This document shows positions 9,343 to 21,033 of a stretch of DNA of 64,000 nucleotides, one piece after another. Made by a program: the position numbers and the translations under genes. Each line of letters opens with the position of its first letter. Position 1 is the first letter of the stretch. Under the pieces are notes generated by a model. It was not told where the DNA came from, ran no database searches, and saw nothing but the letters and a program-made list of their open reading frames with translations. The stretch comes from Runella sp. SP2. GTDB taxonomy: Bacteria; Bacteroidota; Bacteroidia; Cytophagales; Spirosomataceae. Location of the stretch: contig NZ_CP031030.1 in the NCBI RefSeq assembly GCF_003711225.1, forward strand, positions 1,612,001 through 1,676,000. The letters run 5' to 3'.

Positions 9343-12312
9343 ATGAGTCCGCTCTCTTTTTTAGCCCCCAAACAATGGTTGTTTATCGGCCTTATGTTGG
9401 GACTGTTCCAAGCTTCAACGGCTCAAAACGCAGTGGTTCGTGAAACCACCCAAACCCTTACCACCTATCCTTTTTCGGATCCAGACCCCGTGCCTAAACC
9501 TGGGCGTATCTATCCTTATTTTCGCTACGATGGCTACACCGACAAGCCCGTAATGAAGGATTGGAAGTTTATTGAACTCGAAAACGACTACATCAAAGTC
9601 TATATCACGCCCGAAATCGGGGGTAAAATTTGGGGCGCGTATGAAAAATCTACCAATTTCCCTTTCATTTACTTCAATCACGTCGTCAAATTCCGAGATG
9701 TGGCCATGCGGGGCGCGTGGACGTCGGGCGGGATTGAAATCAATTTTGGCGACATTGGCCACGCGCCTACGGTATCGGCGCCTGTTGATTATTTTACGCG
9801 AACCAATGCCGACGGAAGTGTAAGCTGTTTTTTGGGGGCATGGGATTGGTCGGCACGAACGCGCTGGATGGTGGAGGTAAACTTGCCCAAAGACAAAGCC
9901 TATTTTACGACCAAGTCGCACTGGTATAACGCTACGGCTTTTGAAACAAGTTATTACCATTGGATGAATGCGGGTTTTAAAGCCGCTGGAAACTTAGAAT
10001 TTGTATTTCCAGGAACAAATTACATCGGTCACGACGGTGAAGTAGGCCCATGGCCAAAAGATTCGCTGGGAAGAAACCTGAATTTTTACGAACAAAACAA
10101 CTTTGGTACGTACAAGTCTTACCACGTTTTGGGTAAAAGAACCGACTTTTACGGTGGTTTTTGGCACGACGACAACATGGGCTTTGTTCGTTATTCACCT
10201 TATCACGAGAAACTTGGCAAAAAAATCTGGATTTGGGGGCTGTCGCGCGAGGGGATGATTTGGGAAAAACTATTGACGGACAACGACGGCCAATACGTCG
10301 AATTGCAGTCGGGAAGGTTGTTTAACCAAGCGGCTGAGGGCAGCATGTACAGTCCCTTCAAGCACGTCTCTTTTATGCCCTACACCCACGATAGTTGGAC
10401 GGAATACTGGTTTCCAGTGAAACATACCCGTGGTTTGACCCATGCAACCCCCGAAATTGCCTTGAACCTTCGTGTACAAAATGGATGGTTGAAATGGGAT
10501 GCCTGTGCCATTAGTTCGCTCAACGATACCCTTACGATGTCGGTGCCATTTACCCGTGACGTGCCCGTTAAAAGACTGCTTCAATTAAAGCCATTAGAAA
10601 CGGTTCGGGATTCTATCCGCTGGTCGGGTGAGGTAGAGAAATTGGCGATAAAGATAGGCGATGAACTTATTGCAGACGGACAACCAACCGCTACTCGAAG
10701 ACCTTTAGCTGCCCCAAAAGAATTTGATTGGAATTCGGAGTATGGGTTATATACGCAGGCGAAAGACTTGGCTAATCAGCGAAAGTACGAGGAAGCGGCA
10801 ACGTATTTAAAAAAAGTAATTGAAAAAAATAAATACCACGCAGACGCCTTGGCCGATTTAGGCGAACTCTATTTGAATTTTAAAATAGGGTGGCAAGGAC
10901 ATGCTTTACCGTTGATAAAACAAGCCTTAGCAATCAATGCTTATCATCCCAAAGCAAATTATCTTCAAGGCATGATGGAGTGGAACATGGTGGGTTCGTT
11001 GGATTATTTTGGCGTAGCTTCGTTACATTCAGCCTACCGTTCGCCTGCTTTGACCCAGCTTGCGATAAGGGCGATTCGTAACCAAGAATGGGCCAAAGCC
11101 GATGAGTTTGTGCAACAAGCCATAGAGGCAAATTCAACCAATTTTGATGCTCTTCAATTGGAAATTGTGGTTGCCCGAAAGCGTGGCAAAAACGCCCATG
11201 CTTTGAAATTAATCAAAGAATTGCTCTTCAAAGACCCCTTAAATCATTTTGCTCGTTTTGAGAATACGTTGATAACCAACGCGGAAGACGACAAAAAAGC
11301 ATTTAGTGGCCTAATTAAAAGTGAATTGCCGCACGAAACCTATCTCGAAATAGCTCTTTGGTACAATAAGTTGCGGTTGTTTGAAGAAGGGTTACAAGTA
11401 CTTGAATATGCTCCCAAAGAAGTGATGGTGCTTTTGTGGAAGTCAGAGTTGATGTCACAACTTTCTAAAGATGGCAAGCAATATCAAATGGAAGCGTTAA
11501 AAATGTCACCCGAAAGAGTTTTTCCTTTTAGAGATGGGGATACTGGGTTGTTTTTGAATGCGTTGTCATCTTCAGATAAAAATGCAGCAGAAATGGGGAG
11601 CTACTATTTCTTTTTGGCAGCCTTAGCCTTGAAACAAGTGGATGCTAAAAATATTTTACGGGTAGGAGAGCCTGAAATTAAATATGCCCCTTACTACCTT
11701 CTAAAAGCAGAGTTGCTGAAAGACAACAAAGAAGAGGTGTTAAAAGCCCTCGAAAAAGCCTACGAAATTGACCCTAAAAGTTGGCGCGTAGTGAAGCGTC
11801 TAGCTGAGTTTTATGCTGCCAACGGAGAGTTGAAAAAGGCCATTCGTATCAACGAGGAAAAGTTGACCAACTACTTAAAAACCAAAAAAGTTGAAACCTC
11901 GGGCTTGCCCGAACACGAAATTTATATTTTGGGACAACAGCGAGCAGAACTATTGAAGCAGGCTGGGCGCTACAAAGAAGCTCTTGAAGTGCTAAACTCG
12001 CTGACCATTCTGCCCAACGAAGGCGCTTCGGGAGCGCATAAATTGTACCGCGAACTTAACATTCGGTATGCCGCGACACTCAATCAGCAAAAGAAATACC
12101 GTGAAGCGTTTGCCGTTTTAGAACAGGCCGAAAAATGGCCCGAAAATCTTGGCTCGGGCGAGCCTTACAATCCTGATAACCGCTTGACGTGGTATTTGAA
12201 AAAGTGGATGACACAAAAGTTGACCAAACAAGAACCACAGCCCGCAGACATTACTAAATTAACCAAGAACTTGTCAGCTTACGAGTTTGAGCTGTTAAAG
12301 CTATTTCAGTAA
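9343..12312 (+). CDS. DUF5107 domain and tetratricopeptide protein, exported
   Basis: Exported protein of 989 residues starting at ATG 9343 (signal peptide MSPLSFLAPKQWLFIG... with cleavage near ASTAQN); a TTG 30 bp upstream is less likely. The first half (about residues 30-430) is a DUF5107 domain with conserved blocks ENDYIKVYITPEIGGKIWGA, GIEINFGDIGHAP and WDWSARTRWMVEVNLP, related to the galactose-mutarotase-like fold of carbohydrate enzymes. The second half has helical TPR-like repeats (KYEEAATYLKKVIEKNKYHA, KEEVLKALEKAYEIDPKSWR). Family members are commonly found in carbohydrate loci; the exact activity is unknown. An SDR gene follows 11 bp downstream. Confidence 0.82.
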   Translation: MSPLSFLAPKQWLFIGLMLGLFQASTAQNAVVRETTQTLTTYPFSDPDPVPKPGRIYPYFRYDGYTDKPVMKDWKFIELENDYIKVYITPEIGGKIWGAYEKSTNFPFIYFNHVVKFRDVAMRGAWTSGGIEINFGDIGHAPTVSAPVDYFTRTNADGSVSCFLGAWDWSARTRWMVEVNLPKDKAYFTTKSHWYNATAFETSYYHWMNAGFKAAGNLEFVFPGTNYIGHDGEVGPWPKDSLGRNLNFYEQNNFGTYKSYHVLGKRTDFYGGFWHDDNMGFVRYSPYHEKLGKKIWIWGLSREGMIWEKLLTDNDGQYVELQSGRLFNQAAEGSMYSPFKHVSFMPYTHDSWTEYWFPVKHTRGLTHATPEIALNLRVQNGWLKWDACAISSLNDTLTMSVPFTRDVPVKRLLQLKPLETVRDSIRWSGEVEKLAIKIGDELIADGQPTATRRPLAAPKEFDWNSEYGLYTQAKDLANQRKYEEAATYLKKVIEKNKYHADALADLGELYLNFKIGWQGHALPLIKQALAINAYHPKANYLQGMMEWNMVGSLDYFGVASLHSAYRSPALTQLAIRAIRNQEWAKADEFVQQAIEANSTNFDALQLEIVVARKRGKNAHALKLIKELLFKDPLNHFARFENTLITNAEDDKKAFSGLIKSELPHETYLEIALWYNKLRLFEEGLQVLEYAPKEVMVLLWKSELMSQLSKDGKQYQMEALKMSPERVFPFRDGDTGLFLNALSSSDKNAAEMGSYYFFLAALALKQVDAKNILRVGEPEIKYAPYYLLKAELLKDNKEEVLKALEKAYEIDPKSWRVVKRLAEFYAANGELKKAIRINEEKLTNYLKTKKVETSGLPEHEIYILGQQRAELLKQAGRYKEALEVLNSLTILPNEGASGAHKLYRELNIRYAATLNQQKKYREAFAVLEQAEKWPENLGSGEPYNPDNRLTWYLKKWMTQKLTKQEPQPADITKLTKNLSAYEFELLKLFQ

Positions 12313-12323
12313 GATAGGAATCA

Positions 12324-13067
12324 ATGAATAAACGACTTGTCATTATCACAGGAAGTAACCGTGGCCTCGGGAAAGCGTTGGTGGATGTTTTTTTGAGAGA
12401 GGAGACCGAAGATATAATCGTTGGGATTTCTCGCACGTACGTGGAGCAATCTTCGCCGCGCTACGTGGATGTAGGGGCGGATTTGAGCAGCATTGAAGGC
12501 TGTGAGTCGGTGCTTTTGATGCTTGGTCAACTGATTGGCCAAGGGGCATTTGGGCAGGTGATTCTTTTCAACAATGCTGGCCGCTTGGGAGAGGTTATGC
12601 CCTCTTTTCAAGCCTCACCGTACGACATTTCCCAGACCATTTTTGTGAACCAAACGGCGCCGATGATTTTACAAAACGGCTTGCTGTCCATTGGTTCTTC
12701 CCAAAACGTCGCGGTCGAAATCATCAACCTTTTATCAGGCGCGGCACTCAAAGCCTACGATGGCTGGGGGGCGTATTGCTCGTCGAAGGCGGGGCTATTG
12801 ATGGCTACCCAAGTGCTTGGTTTGGAAATAAACCTTCATCAGTTACCTGCCAAAGTTTGGGGGTTTGCGCCTGGCGTGGTGGACACCGAAATGCAGACAA
12901 ACCTTCGTACTTTAGACAGTTCACAGTTTTCTCAAGTCGAGCGTTTTCAACGCCTTTTTGCTGAGGGACAACTGCGCTCTCCCGCCAGTGTAGCGACATT
13001 TTTGTACCAAGCCGTGGGGAATCCTCAGTTTGAAAACGGCGGTTTCTATGACATTCGAAATTTCTGA
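12324..13067 (+). CDS. Short-chain dehydrogenase/reductase (sepiapterin/benzil reductase-like)
   Basis: NAD(P)-dependent oxidoreductase of 247 residues with a Rossmann motif near the start (TGSNRGLG, residues 9-16), the NNAG motif (FNNAGRLG) and the catalytic YxxxK (AYCSSK). The N-terminal pattern and the C-terminal DIRNF resemble the sepiapterin-reductase / benzil-reductase branch of SDRs. It starts 11 bp after the DUF5107 gene and may be cotranscribed with it. Substrate not predictable. Confidence 0.85.
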   Translation: MNKRLVIITGSNRGLGKALVDVFLREETEDIIVGISRTYVEQSSPRYVDVGADLSSIEGCESVLLMLGQLIGQGAFGQVILFNNAGRLGEVMPSFQASPYDISQTIFVNQTAPMILQNGLLSIGSSQNVAVEIINLLSGAALKAYDGWGAYCSSKAGLLMATQVLGLEINLHQLPAKVWGFAPGVVDTEMQTNLRTLDSSQFSQVERFQRLFAEGQLRSPASVATFLYQAVGNPQFENGGFYDIRNF

Positions 13068-13276
13068 AAAGCAGTTGATTTTTGGGCTTTAATTTAGCTA
13101 CTTTCCATCTTCAAAATCGGTATTAGCTCTGATAGGGGAAGTGCGTTTGGTGGCGTCTGTAGGACGCCGTTTGGTATTCGAGACGTTTCATTAATCCGTA
13201 GGGACATATCGTAGGCCTTAGAGGGGTAATTTTTAGGATTTTTGCGTAAAAATTTGTAGTTTTACGCCTTAATTAA

Positions 13277-15295
<2,019 letters not shown>

Positions 15296-15363
15296 ACGCC
15301 GCTTGAGAATTTATTACGTGGCGAAGGCTATGTTGAAATAACTCTTGTTAAGAAAACGTTAAT

Positions 15364-15397
15364 AAAAGCCATTCGTCCTATCCGACGAATGGCTTTT
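15364..15397 (+). terminator. Rho-independent terminator of gyrB
   Basis: AAAAGCCATTCGTC (15364-15377) and GACGAATGGCTTTT (15384-15397) form a perfect 14-bp stem with a 6-nt loop and a T run built into the right arm, 68 bp after the gyrB stop codon. Confidence 0.88.
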
Positions 15398-15437
15398 TGT
15401 TGATAACCACCTATTTTTGAAAAATAAAATAAGTAAC

Positions 15438-17747
15438 ATGCCAGCATCCGATAACCTTAAAAATATTGCGTCAATGTTCTCCTTTGGACGCGACCGCCGT
15501 GAGCCTAAAGTAGTAGGGCAACCTGTGGAAGATCATGACCGTTTTACTCGTTCAGTCGAACGGGTAAATCAAACCATTGAGCAAAGTAATTTTATAAGCC
15601 GCGACTTAAGTTGGCTTCAGTTCAACTTTCGAGTGCTTGACCAAGCCCGTAGCAGCCGCCGAACCCTGTTTGAGCGGATGAAATTCTTGGCCATTTCAGA
15701 TTCTAACCTCGATGAGTTTTTTACGATTCGGGTTGGAAGTTTATATAACTATTTAGATTACGGAAAAGAACGAGTGGACTACTCGGGGCTGCGGGAGATT
15801 CCGTTTCGAAAAGCTCTGTTATCGGCTATTCATAAATTTACCGAGGCGCAAGACGAGGTGTTTGAAAAAGAACTGATGCCTTTGTTTGCGGAGCATAAAC
15901 TGCGTATTGGTGGTTGTGTGGATTTGGATGAGGTTGAAAAACAAGAGGTGGGTAAGTATTTCGACCGAACGATTTATCCGATGCTGACGCCGATGCTTTT
16001 TGACTATACCCACACGTTTCCTGTGTTATTGGCCAAAACCCTAATTTTTGCGGTGATTACCAATTCTCACGAAAAAGGAAAGGGTGACGAAGAAAATCGC
16101 CGCATTTCGTTTGTTCAAATTCCCGTCAACCTTCGACGATTTTATACGATTGAGCGAAAAGACGGAGAATTTTTGTTTATTCCAATTGAAGAAATTATCC
16201 GCCACGAATTACATAAATTGTACCGAAACGTAGAGATTACCGATATGCACTTGTTTCGTATTGTGCGTAATGGCGATTTCTCCATTGAGGAAAATGACGA
16301 TGATGAAAGTGATTTTCTGGACGAGGTAAAACAGAAACTAAAAACGCGGCGTTTGGGTCGGGTGGTGCGAATGGAAGTTGAAAAAGGTATGACCGATTGG
16401 CTGCTAAACCTACTCAAAAAACGTTGGGAGTTTGATGATTATAACGTCTTTACGTGCAATCACTTACTAGATTTTACGTGCTTGTGGCAAATTATCAAAC
16501 ATCCAGAATTTGCCGAACTTACACCGCCTCCTCCGTCAGTAGTTCCGCCGCTGGGGCTTGAACCAGGGCAAATTTTAGACGATATTTTTGAAACCATCAA
16601 GGAAGGCGACGTGATGCTGCACCATCCTTACAATAACTTTGAGCCAGTATTGAAGATGTTGGAAGATGCCGCCGAAGACCCCCAAGTATTGGCAATTAAG
16701 CTAACGATTTATCGCCTAGCCAAAAAATCACGTATTACAGCTGCCTTGTTAAAAGCCGCTGAAAACGGAAAACACGTGTCGGTTTTGTTTGAAGTAAAGG
16801 CCCGTTTCGACGAAGAGAATAATATGCGCGAAGCCGAACGCCTCCAAAAAGCAGGTTGTTTTGTGATTTATGGCATTACGAGGTTTAAAACCCATACCAA
16901 ACTTCTCCAGATTGTTCGGGCAGAGGAACAAGGAGTCATCAGTTACTCTCACCTTGCCAGCGGTAACTATAACGAAGAGACGGCAAAACTCTACACCGAT
17001 ATAGGCTTGCTTACTTGCGATGAAGTATATAATCGTGATATCACTGAGTTTTTCAACGTAATTACGGGACACTCGTTGCCAAACGATTACCAGTACTTGC
17101 TTACAGCGCCGCGTGATATGCGAAAACAAATCGTGAAGCTGATTCGGCGAGAAGCAGAAAATGCCGCCAAAGGACTTCCAAGTGGAATTTGCATCAAAAT
17201 CAATTCGTTAGAGGATAAATCAACGATTGAAGAACTGTACAAAGCGTCGCAGGCAGGTGTACCAATTCGCCTCGTTGTTAGAGGGATTTGTTGCTTGCGT
17301 CCAGGGCGGGCAGGTTTGAGTGAAAACATTATTGTGCGGTCAATCGTGGGAGATTTCTTGGAACATACCCGCGTATTTTATTTTCATAACAATGGAAACC
17401 CCAAAGTATATGGAGGTAGTGCCGACGTGATGGTACGTTCCTTTGATCGTCGGATTGAATCCATGTTTGAATTTGTCAACCCACGGGTTAAACAACAAGC
17501 AATTCATATTTTGGACTATAATTTCCGTGATAATGTCAATGCCTATGAGTTACAGGAAGATGGTAACTACATCAAATGCGAAGACGAAAAAGGGCAGGTT
17601 TTCAATATCCATGAACGTTTTTTCCATGTTACGTTAGAAGAGGTAATGGCTACGCGCTTGTTTGTAAAAGAAGATGCGGCATTATTAGAAAAACAAAAAG
17701 AAGCGGCTACAAACATTCCTGTTTCCACAGAAACGGGAGAAGAATAA
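15438..17747 (+). CDS. ppk1: Polyphosphate kinase 1
   Basis: Cytoplasmic enzyme that makes inorganic polyphosphate from ATP through a phospho-histidine intermediate. The ATG at 15438 gives 769 residues; the upstream TTG at 15417 sits inside a perfect -7-like TATTTTTG (15412-15419), so it cannot be the start if that promoter is used. Motifs: N-terminal SRDLSWLQFNFRVLDQA (about 54-70), the phospholipase-D-like catalytic part with RFKTHTKLL (around 483) and SHLASGNYNEETAKLYTD (around 503), and GGSADVMVRSFDRRIE near the end. Length is a little above the usual 690-720 because of an unconserved N-terminal tail. The phosphodiesterase gene begins 3 bp after the stop, so the two are likely cotranscribed. 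Confidence 0.93.
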   Translation: MPASDNLKNIASMFSFGRDRREPKVVGQPVEDHDRFTRSVERVNQTIEQSNFISRDLSWLQFNFRVLDQARSSRRTLFERMKFLAISDSNLDEFFTIRVGSLYNYLDYGKERVDYSGLREIPFRKALLSAIHKFTEAQDEVFEKELMPLFAEHKLRIGGCVDLDEVEKQEVGKYFDRTIYPMLTPMLFDYTHTFPVLLAKTLIFAVITNSHEKGKGDEENRRISFVQIPVNLRRFYTIERKDGEFLFIPIEEIIRHELHKLYRNVEITDMHLFRIVRNGDFSIEENDDDESDFLDEVKQKLKTRRLGRVVRMEVEKGMTDWLLNLLKKRWEFDDYNVFTCNHLLDFTCLWQIIKHPEFAELTPPPPSVVPPLGLEPGQILDDIFETIKEGDVMLHHPYNNFEPVLKMLEDAAEDPQVLAIKLTIYRLAKKSRITAALLKAAENGKHVSVLFEVKARFDEENNMREAERLQKAGCFVIYGITRFKTHTKLLQIVRAEEQGVISYSHLASGNYNEETAKLYTDIGLLTCDEVYNRDITEFFNVITGHSLPNDYQYLLTAPRDMRKQIVKLIRREAENAAKGLPSGICIKINSLEDKSTIEELYKASQAGVPIRLVVRGICCLRPGRAGLSENIIVRSIVGDFLEHTRVFYFHNNGNPKVYGGSADVMVRSFDRRIESMFEFVNPRVKQQAIHILDYNFRDNVNAYELQEDGNYIKCEDEKGQVFNIHERFFHVTLEEVMATRLFVKEDAALLEKQKEAATNIPVSTETGEE

Positions 17748-17750
17748 ACC

Positions 17751-19007
17751 ATGAAGTATTTTAGAACACTTGTTCAGGCTGGAGTCATCTTCTGGGGGGC
17801 AGCCATGGGCGTAGAGGCTCAAACACGCACGCCTAAGTCGCTTTTTGTGATTGTGGATGGAATTGCCTCAGATGTGATTGAAAAGCTTGATTTGCCCAAT
17901 CTAAAAGCCATCGGACATCCAGCGGGTTATACCCGTGCTTATGTTGGGGGAAAGAAAAATACCTATTCTCAAACCCCCACCATATCGGCGGTGGGCTACA
18001 ATAGTTTATTGACAGGAACTTGGGTTAATAAGCACAATGTTTGGGATAATAACATCAAAGAACCCAACTATCATTATTGGACTATTTTTCGCTTTTTTGA
18101 AGAACAATATCCTTACAAAAAAACAGCCATTTTTTCGACTTGGCTAGATAATAGAACCAAGCTTTTAGGTACTGGATTGGTTCAGACTAATCACTTAAAA
18201 GTGGATTATTTTTTTGATGGATTTGAACTGGATACGTTGCATTATCCCCACGATGGAGAAAAAGAATACATTCACAAAATAGACGAACGTGTGGTGGAGG
18301 AAGCCGCCCGATATATCGAAGACGAAAGCCCTGATTTAACATGGGTCTATCTTGAATATACCGACGATATGGGACATAAATACGGCGACAGCGAGCAGTT
18401 TACCAAGGCGGTTAAAATCATGGACAACCAAATGGGAAAGTTGTGGAAAGCAATTCAGTACCGTGAGGCTAACTTTAAAGAGGATTGGCAGGTGTTTATC
18501 ACCACTGACCATGGACGAGATGTTACGAGTGGAAGAAACCACGGCGGGCAATCGGAGCGAGAACGGAGTACTTGGATAGTAACCAATGCCAAGGGGCTGA
18601 ACGATTATTTTGGTGATAAAAAGAAACAAAATGTTCTGCCAGCGGTAGTGGATATTATGCCAACGATGGCCAAACATTTACAAATAAACATTCCCAAAGA
18701 ACAGGCATTTGAAGTAGATGGTACTCCATTAACTGGGAAATTATCTTTGATTGATATGTCGGTCAAAAAAGAATCTTCAGCTATCCACGTGGGTTGGAAA
18801 GCGGTGGAAAAGAAGGAAAAAGTAAAGGTTTGGGTAACAACAACAAATCATTTTGAAGAAGGAGGACATGATTTATATTTGTTGATGGATGAAGTTCCAA
18901 TTGAGAATGAAAAAACGGTAATTGATGTTTCAAAGCTGCCGTCTAAGTTGTATAAAATCGTCATAGAGGCTAAATTTAATCTTCAAAATAAGTGGGTGGT
19001 AGAATAA
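17751..19007 (+). CDS. Alkaline-phosphatase-superfamily (NPP-type) phosphodiesterase
   Basis: Exported hydrolase of 418 residues with a signal peptide (cleavage near GVEAQ). It follows the nucleotide pyrophosphatase/phosphodiesterase pattern of the alkaline phosphatase superfamily: first metal Asp in [11 protein letters not shown], nucleophile Thr in the segment [19 protein letters not shown], second-metal [12 protein letters not shown], and the late ITTDHGRD and RNHGGQS. Substrate could be nucleotides, phospholipids or phosphonate esters. It starts 3 bp after ppk1, which hints at a phosphate-related role (inference). Confidence 0.85.
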   Translation: MKYFRTLVQAGVIFWGAAMGVEAQTRTPKSLFVIVDGIASDVIEKLDLPNLKAIGHPAGYTRAYVGGKKNTYSQTPTISAVGYNSLLTGTWVNKHNVWDNNIKEPNYHYWTIFRFFEEQYPYKKTAIFSTWLDNRTKLLGTGLVQTNHLKVDYFFDGFELDTLHYPHDGEKEYIHKIDERVVEEAARYIEDESPDLTWVYLEYTDDMGHKYGDSEQFTKAVKIMDNQMGKLWKAIQYREANFKEDWQVFITTDHGRDVTSGRNHGGQSERERSTWIVTNAKGLNDYFGDKKKQNVLPAVVDIMPTMAKHLQINIPKEQAFEVDGTPLTGKLSLIDMSVKKESSAIHVGWKAVEKKEKVKVWVTTTNHFEEGGHDLYLLMDEVPIENEKTVIDVSKLPSKLYKIVIEAKFNLQNKWVVE

Positions 19008-19093
19008 AAACTTCCAACCTTTTTGTTGCCAATAACGTCATGGTTTTAGAAAACACACCAATTATTTGAAGTAATTGATAATTTATACAAACC

Positions 19094-19564
19094 ATGAGAA
19101 AAATACTGTTAATTGGATTAGTAGCGTTGGTTGGATTACGATGTAAATCATCTTCAGAAGCCATGATGATGCCCTCGGGCTGTGCCTCCGAAAAACCCAT
19201 TGTTGAAGGAAAATGGACAATGACTGAGTTTCGTTATTTCGGCGGATGCTGTCCAGTAATTGCCGATTCGACTTGGAAAAAAGCCGCTAACAATTCATAC
19301 TTGCTTGAGTTTACAAATAATGGAAAACTAAAAGTTACTGACTTTGGAAGTGCTGGACTGACTACCAGTAATGCAGCTCAATTAGTGACAAATTATAAAA
19401 TAGATGGCAAAGAAATTTTGCTAGACGAGCAAATTGTAGGAGGTGTACCTTGGTTTAAAAAAATACTGGTTACCCAACTCACAACCCAAGAAATGATTAT
19501 TGAAGTGGTAGTTGGAAAAGAAGGCGAAAAAAACGCCAGAAAGTTTGTCCGAATGTGCGAATAA
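19094..19564 (+). CDS. Small lipoprotein with lipocalin/META-like domain
   Basis: A 156-residue protein with a lipoprotein signal peptide and lipobox-like LVGLRC (Cys17). The mature part (KPIVEGKWTMTEFRYFGG, then NNSYLLEFTNNGKLKV and YKIDGKEILLDEQI) alternates short strands as in lipocalin-like or META/HslJ-like beta-barrel domains. It has two adjacent Cys (GGCCP) and a C-terminal Cys. No catalytic residues are recognisable and the function is unknown. It lies alone, 86 bp after the phosphodiesterase. Confidence 0.65.
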   Translation: MRKILLIGLVALVGLRCKSSSEAMMMPSGCASEKPIVEGKWTMTEFRYFGGCCPVIADSTWKKAANNSYLLEFTNNGKLKVTDFGSAGLTTSNAAQLVTNYKIDGKEILLDEQIVGGVPWFKKILVTQLTTQEMIIEVVVGKEGEKNARKFVRMCE

Positions 19565-19617
19565 CGTTTTTTATCCTACATTTGAAGTTGAATAATTAAC
19601 ACTTAAATCAACTACTT

Positions 19618-20370
19618 ATGTCTCGTATTGCCCTCATTACGGGTGCTTCTTCTGGAATTGGTAAAGCGACCGCAGAATCCTTTGCCGCCATTGGGATTGA
19701 CCTAATTTTATGTGGCCGCCGCAAAGAACGTTTAGAAGAACTTGCTACTCAACTTGGCCAAAAAGTAAAAACAACTTTTCTGGTTTTTGATGTTCGTTCC
19801 TACAAAGAAGTTACGGAAGCCATTCAGTCGCTCCCTGAAGCGTGGAAAAATATTGATATTCTAATTAATAACGCAGGAAACGCGCACGGATTATCATCAA
19901 TTCAGGAAGGAGATGTGACGGATTGGGATGCAATGATTGACGGAAACGTGCAGGGGCTGCTTTATGTGTCAAAAGCAGTGATTGATGGGATGGTCGAGCG
20001 GGGCAAAGGTCATATTGTCAATTTGAGCTCGGTCGCTGGAAAACAAACCTACGCCAACGGTGCGGTGTATTGCGCCTCTAAAAAAGCCGTAGAAGCCATC
20101 AGTGAAGGAATGCGCTTAGATTTGACGCAGCACGGAATCAAAGTGACAAACATTGCGCCAGGGGCAGTTGAGACCGAATTTTCGATAGTACGTTTTAAAG
20201 GAGACGAAACGAGGGCTTCGAAGGTATATGAAGGTTTTGATCCACTCTTAGCCCAAGATATTGCAGATGCCATTGTTTATGCAGTAAATGCACCAGCACG
20301 TGTAACTATCGCAGACTTAACGATTTATGCCTCTGCGCAGTCAGCACCCACAATAATTTTTAGAAAATAA
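19618..20370 (+). CDS. SDR oxidoreductase, YdfG-like (NADP+ 3-hydroxy acid dehydrogenase)
   Basis: Cytosolic 250-residue SDR with TGASSGIG (residues 8-15), CGRRKERLEEL for NADP preference, NNAGNAHG, the catalytic Ser in NLSSVAGK and YCASKKAVE (YxxxK). The tail (YAVNAPARVTIADLTIYASAQ) matches the YdfG/serine-3-dehydrogenase group, which oxidises L-serine, L-allo-threonine and other 3-hydroxy acids. The true substrate is not proven. The tRNA array follows after 70 bp. Confidence 0.88.
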   Translation: MSRIALITGASSGIGKATAESFAAIGIDLILCGRRKERLEELATQLGQKVKTTFLVFDVRSYKEVTEAIQSLPEAWKNIDILINNAGNAHGLSSIQEGDVTDWDAMIDGNVQGLLYVSKAVIDGMVERGKGHIVNLSSVAGKQTYANGAVYCASKKAVEAISEGMRLDLTQHGIKVTNIAPGAVETEFSIVRFKGDETRASKVYEGFDPLLAQDIADAIVYAVNAPARVTIADLTIYASAQSAPTIIFRK

Positions 20371-20382
20371 TTAAAAAAAAGC

Positions 20383-20413
20383 TTGACCAAAGAAATTAAA
20401 TCGCACATATTTG
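20383..20413 (+). promoter_or_regulatory. Promoter of the tRNA-Val array
   Basis: TTGACC at 20383-20388 and CATATTTG at 20406-20413 fit the Bacteroidota housekeeping pattern (-33 TTG, -7 nAnnTTTG) with 20 bp between the TTG and the -7 box. The first tRNA begins 28 bp downstream. Confidence 0.5.
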
Positions 20414-20441
20414 CAGCCCGAAACGACGAAAAAAGGGCATC

Positions 20442-20516
20442 GGGAGTTTAGCTCAGCTGGTTCAGAGCATCTGCCTTACAAGCAGAGGGTCGGGGGTTCG
20501 AATCCCTCAACTCCCA
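20442..20516 (+). tRNA. tRNA-Val (anticodon TAC), copy 1
   Basis: A 75-nt cloverleaf: acceptor GGGAGTT/AACTCCC with discriminator A, D stem GCTC/GAGC, anticodon stem TCTGC/GCAGA with loop CTTACAA (anticodon TAC, reads GTA), T stem GGGGG/CCCTC with loop TTCGAAT. CCA is not encoded (the sequence after the discriminator is CAA). First of three intact identical copies; a promoter lies just upstream. Confidence 0.96.
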
Positions 20517-20532
20517 CAAAAATACAAGGAGG

Positions 20533-20598
20533 CTCATCTGCCTTACAAGCAGAGGGTCGGGGACGGTCGGCCGCTGCCGTTCAATCCCTCAACTCCCA
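20533..20598 (+). pseudogene. Truncated tRNA-Val copy 2 with 16-bp T-arm insert
   Basis: The 5' acceptor strand and most of the D arm are missing. From CATCTGCCTTACAAGC onward it matches copy 1, but the T arm carries ACGGTCGGCCGCTGCC between GGGG and GTTC and has lost the G of TTCGAAT. Not expected to fold as a tRNA. Confidence 0.8.
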
Positions 20599-20645
20599 CG
20601 AACAAACGACGAGTTTGTCAATAAAAATAATGAAGTAAGACCTTA

Positions 20646-20720
20646 GGGAGTTTAGCTCAGCTGGTTCAGAGCATCTGCCTTACAAGCAGAGGGTCGGGGG
20701 TTCGAATCCCTCAACTCCCA
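20646..20720 (+). tRNA. tRNA-Val (TAC), copy 3
   Basis: Identical in sequence to the copy at 20442-20516 over all 75 nt, with intact arms. It is preceded by a 47-bp spacer that recurs (one mismatch) before the copy at 20768, so copies 3 and 4 arose by tandem duplication of a tRNA-plus-spacer unit. Confidence 0.96.
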
Positions 20721-20767
20721 CAAACAAACGACGAGTTTGTCAATAAAAATAGTGAAGTAAGACCTTA

Positions 20768-20842
20768 GGGAGTTTAGCTCAGCTGGTTCAGAGCATCTGC
20801 CTTACAAGCAGAGGGTCGGGGGTTCGAATCCCTCAACTCCCA
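20768..20842 (+). tRNA. tRNA-Val (TAC), copy 4
   Basis: Third intact, identical 75-nt copy. It is directly followed by a strong terminator (20849-20874), so the functional tRNA transcript probably ends here. Confidence 0.96.
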
Positions 20843-20848
20843 CATTAG

Positions 20849-20874
20849 AAAAGCCTCAGTTATCTGAGGCTTTT
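20849..20874 (+). terminator. Terminator after the last intact tRNA-Val
   Basis: AAAAGCCTCAG (20849-20859) and CTGAGGCTTTT (20864-20874) form an 11-bp perfect stem with a TTAT loop and T run. The unit is repeated, with changes, after the pseudo-tRNA copies at 20989-21014 and 21131-21156. Confidence 0.88.
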
Positions 20875-20893
20875 TGCGTTTTAAGCCCTTTTA

Positions 20894-20980
20894 GGGAGTT
20901 GACAGCTGGTTCAGGGCATCTGCCTTCCAAGCAGAGGGTCGGGGACGGTCGGCCGCTGCCGTTCAATCCCTCAACTCCCA
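20894..20980 (+). pseudogene. Degenerate tRNA-Val copy 5 with 16-bp T-arm insert
   Basis: 87 nt. The D arm has lost bases (GGGAGTTGACAGCTGG), the anticodon loop is changed to CTTCCAA (would be TCC, glycine), and the T arm carries the same insert ACGGTCGGCCGCTGCC. The acceptor strands GGGAGTT/AACTCCC remain intact. Confidence 0.82.
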
Positions 20981-20988
20981 CATTAAAA

Positions 20989-21014
20989 AAAAGCTTCAGT
21001 TATCTGAAGCTTTT
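20989..21014 (+). terminator. Repeated terminator after tRNA copy 5
   Basis: AAAAGCTTCAG (20989-20999) and CTGAAGCTTTT (21004-21014) with the same TTAT loop as the terminator at 20849. The stem contains a C-to-T and a compensating G-to-A change relative to that unit, so base pairing has been kept. Confidence 0.75.
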
Positions 21015-21033
21015 TGCGTTTTAAGCCCATTTA

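Noticed and set aside
20561..20580. The 16-bp insert as a tRNA intron
   Set aside because: Bacterial tRNA introns are large group I introns in the anticodon loop; this one is tiny and lies in the T arm.
20411..20638. A reading frame of 75 codons across the first two tRNA copies
   Set aside because: It lies over tRNA sequence and has no protein-like composition or family match; an accident of the repeat.
20894..20980. A functional tRNA-Gly (anticodon TCC) at copy 5
   Set aside because: The D arm is incomplete and the T arm is interrupted; the anticodon change is more likely decay.
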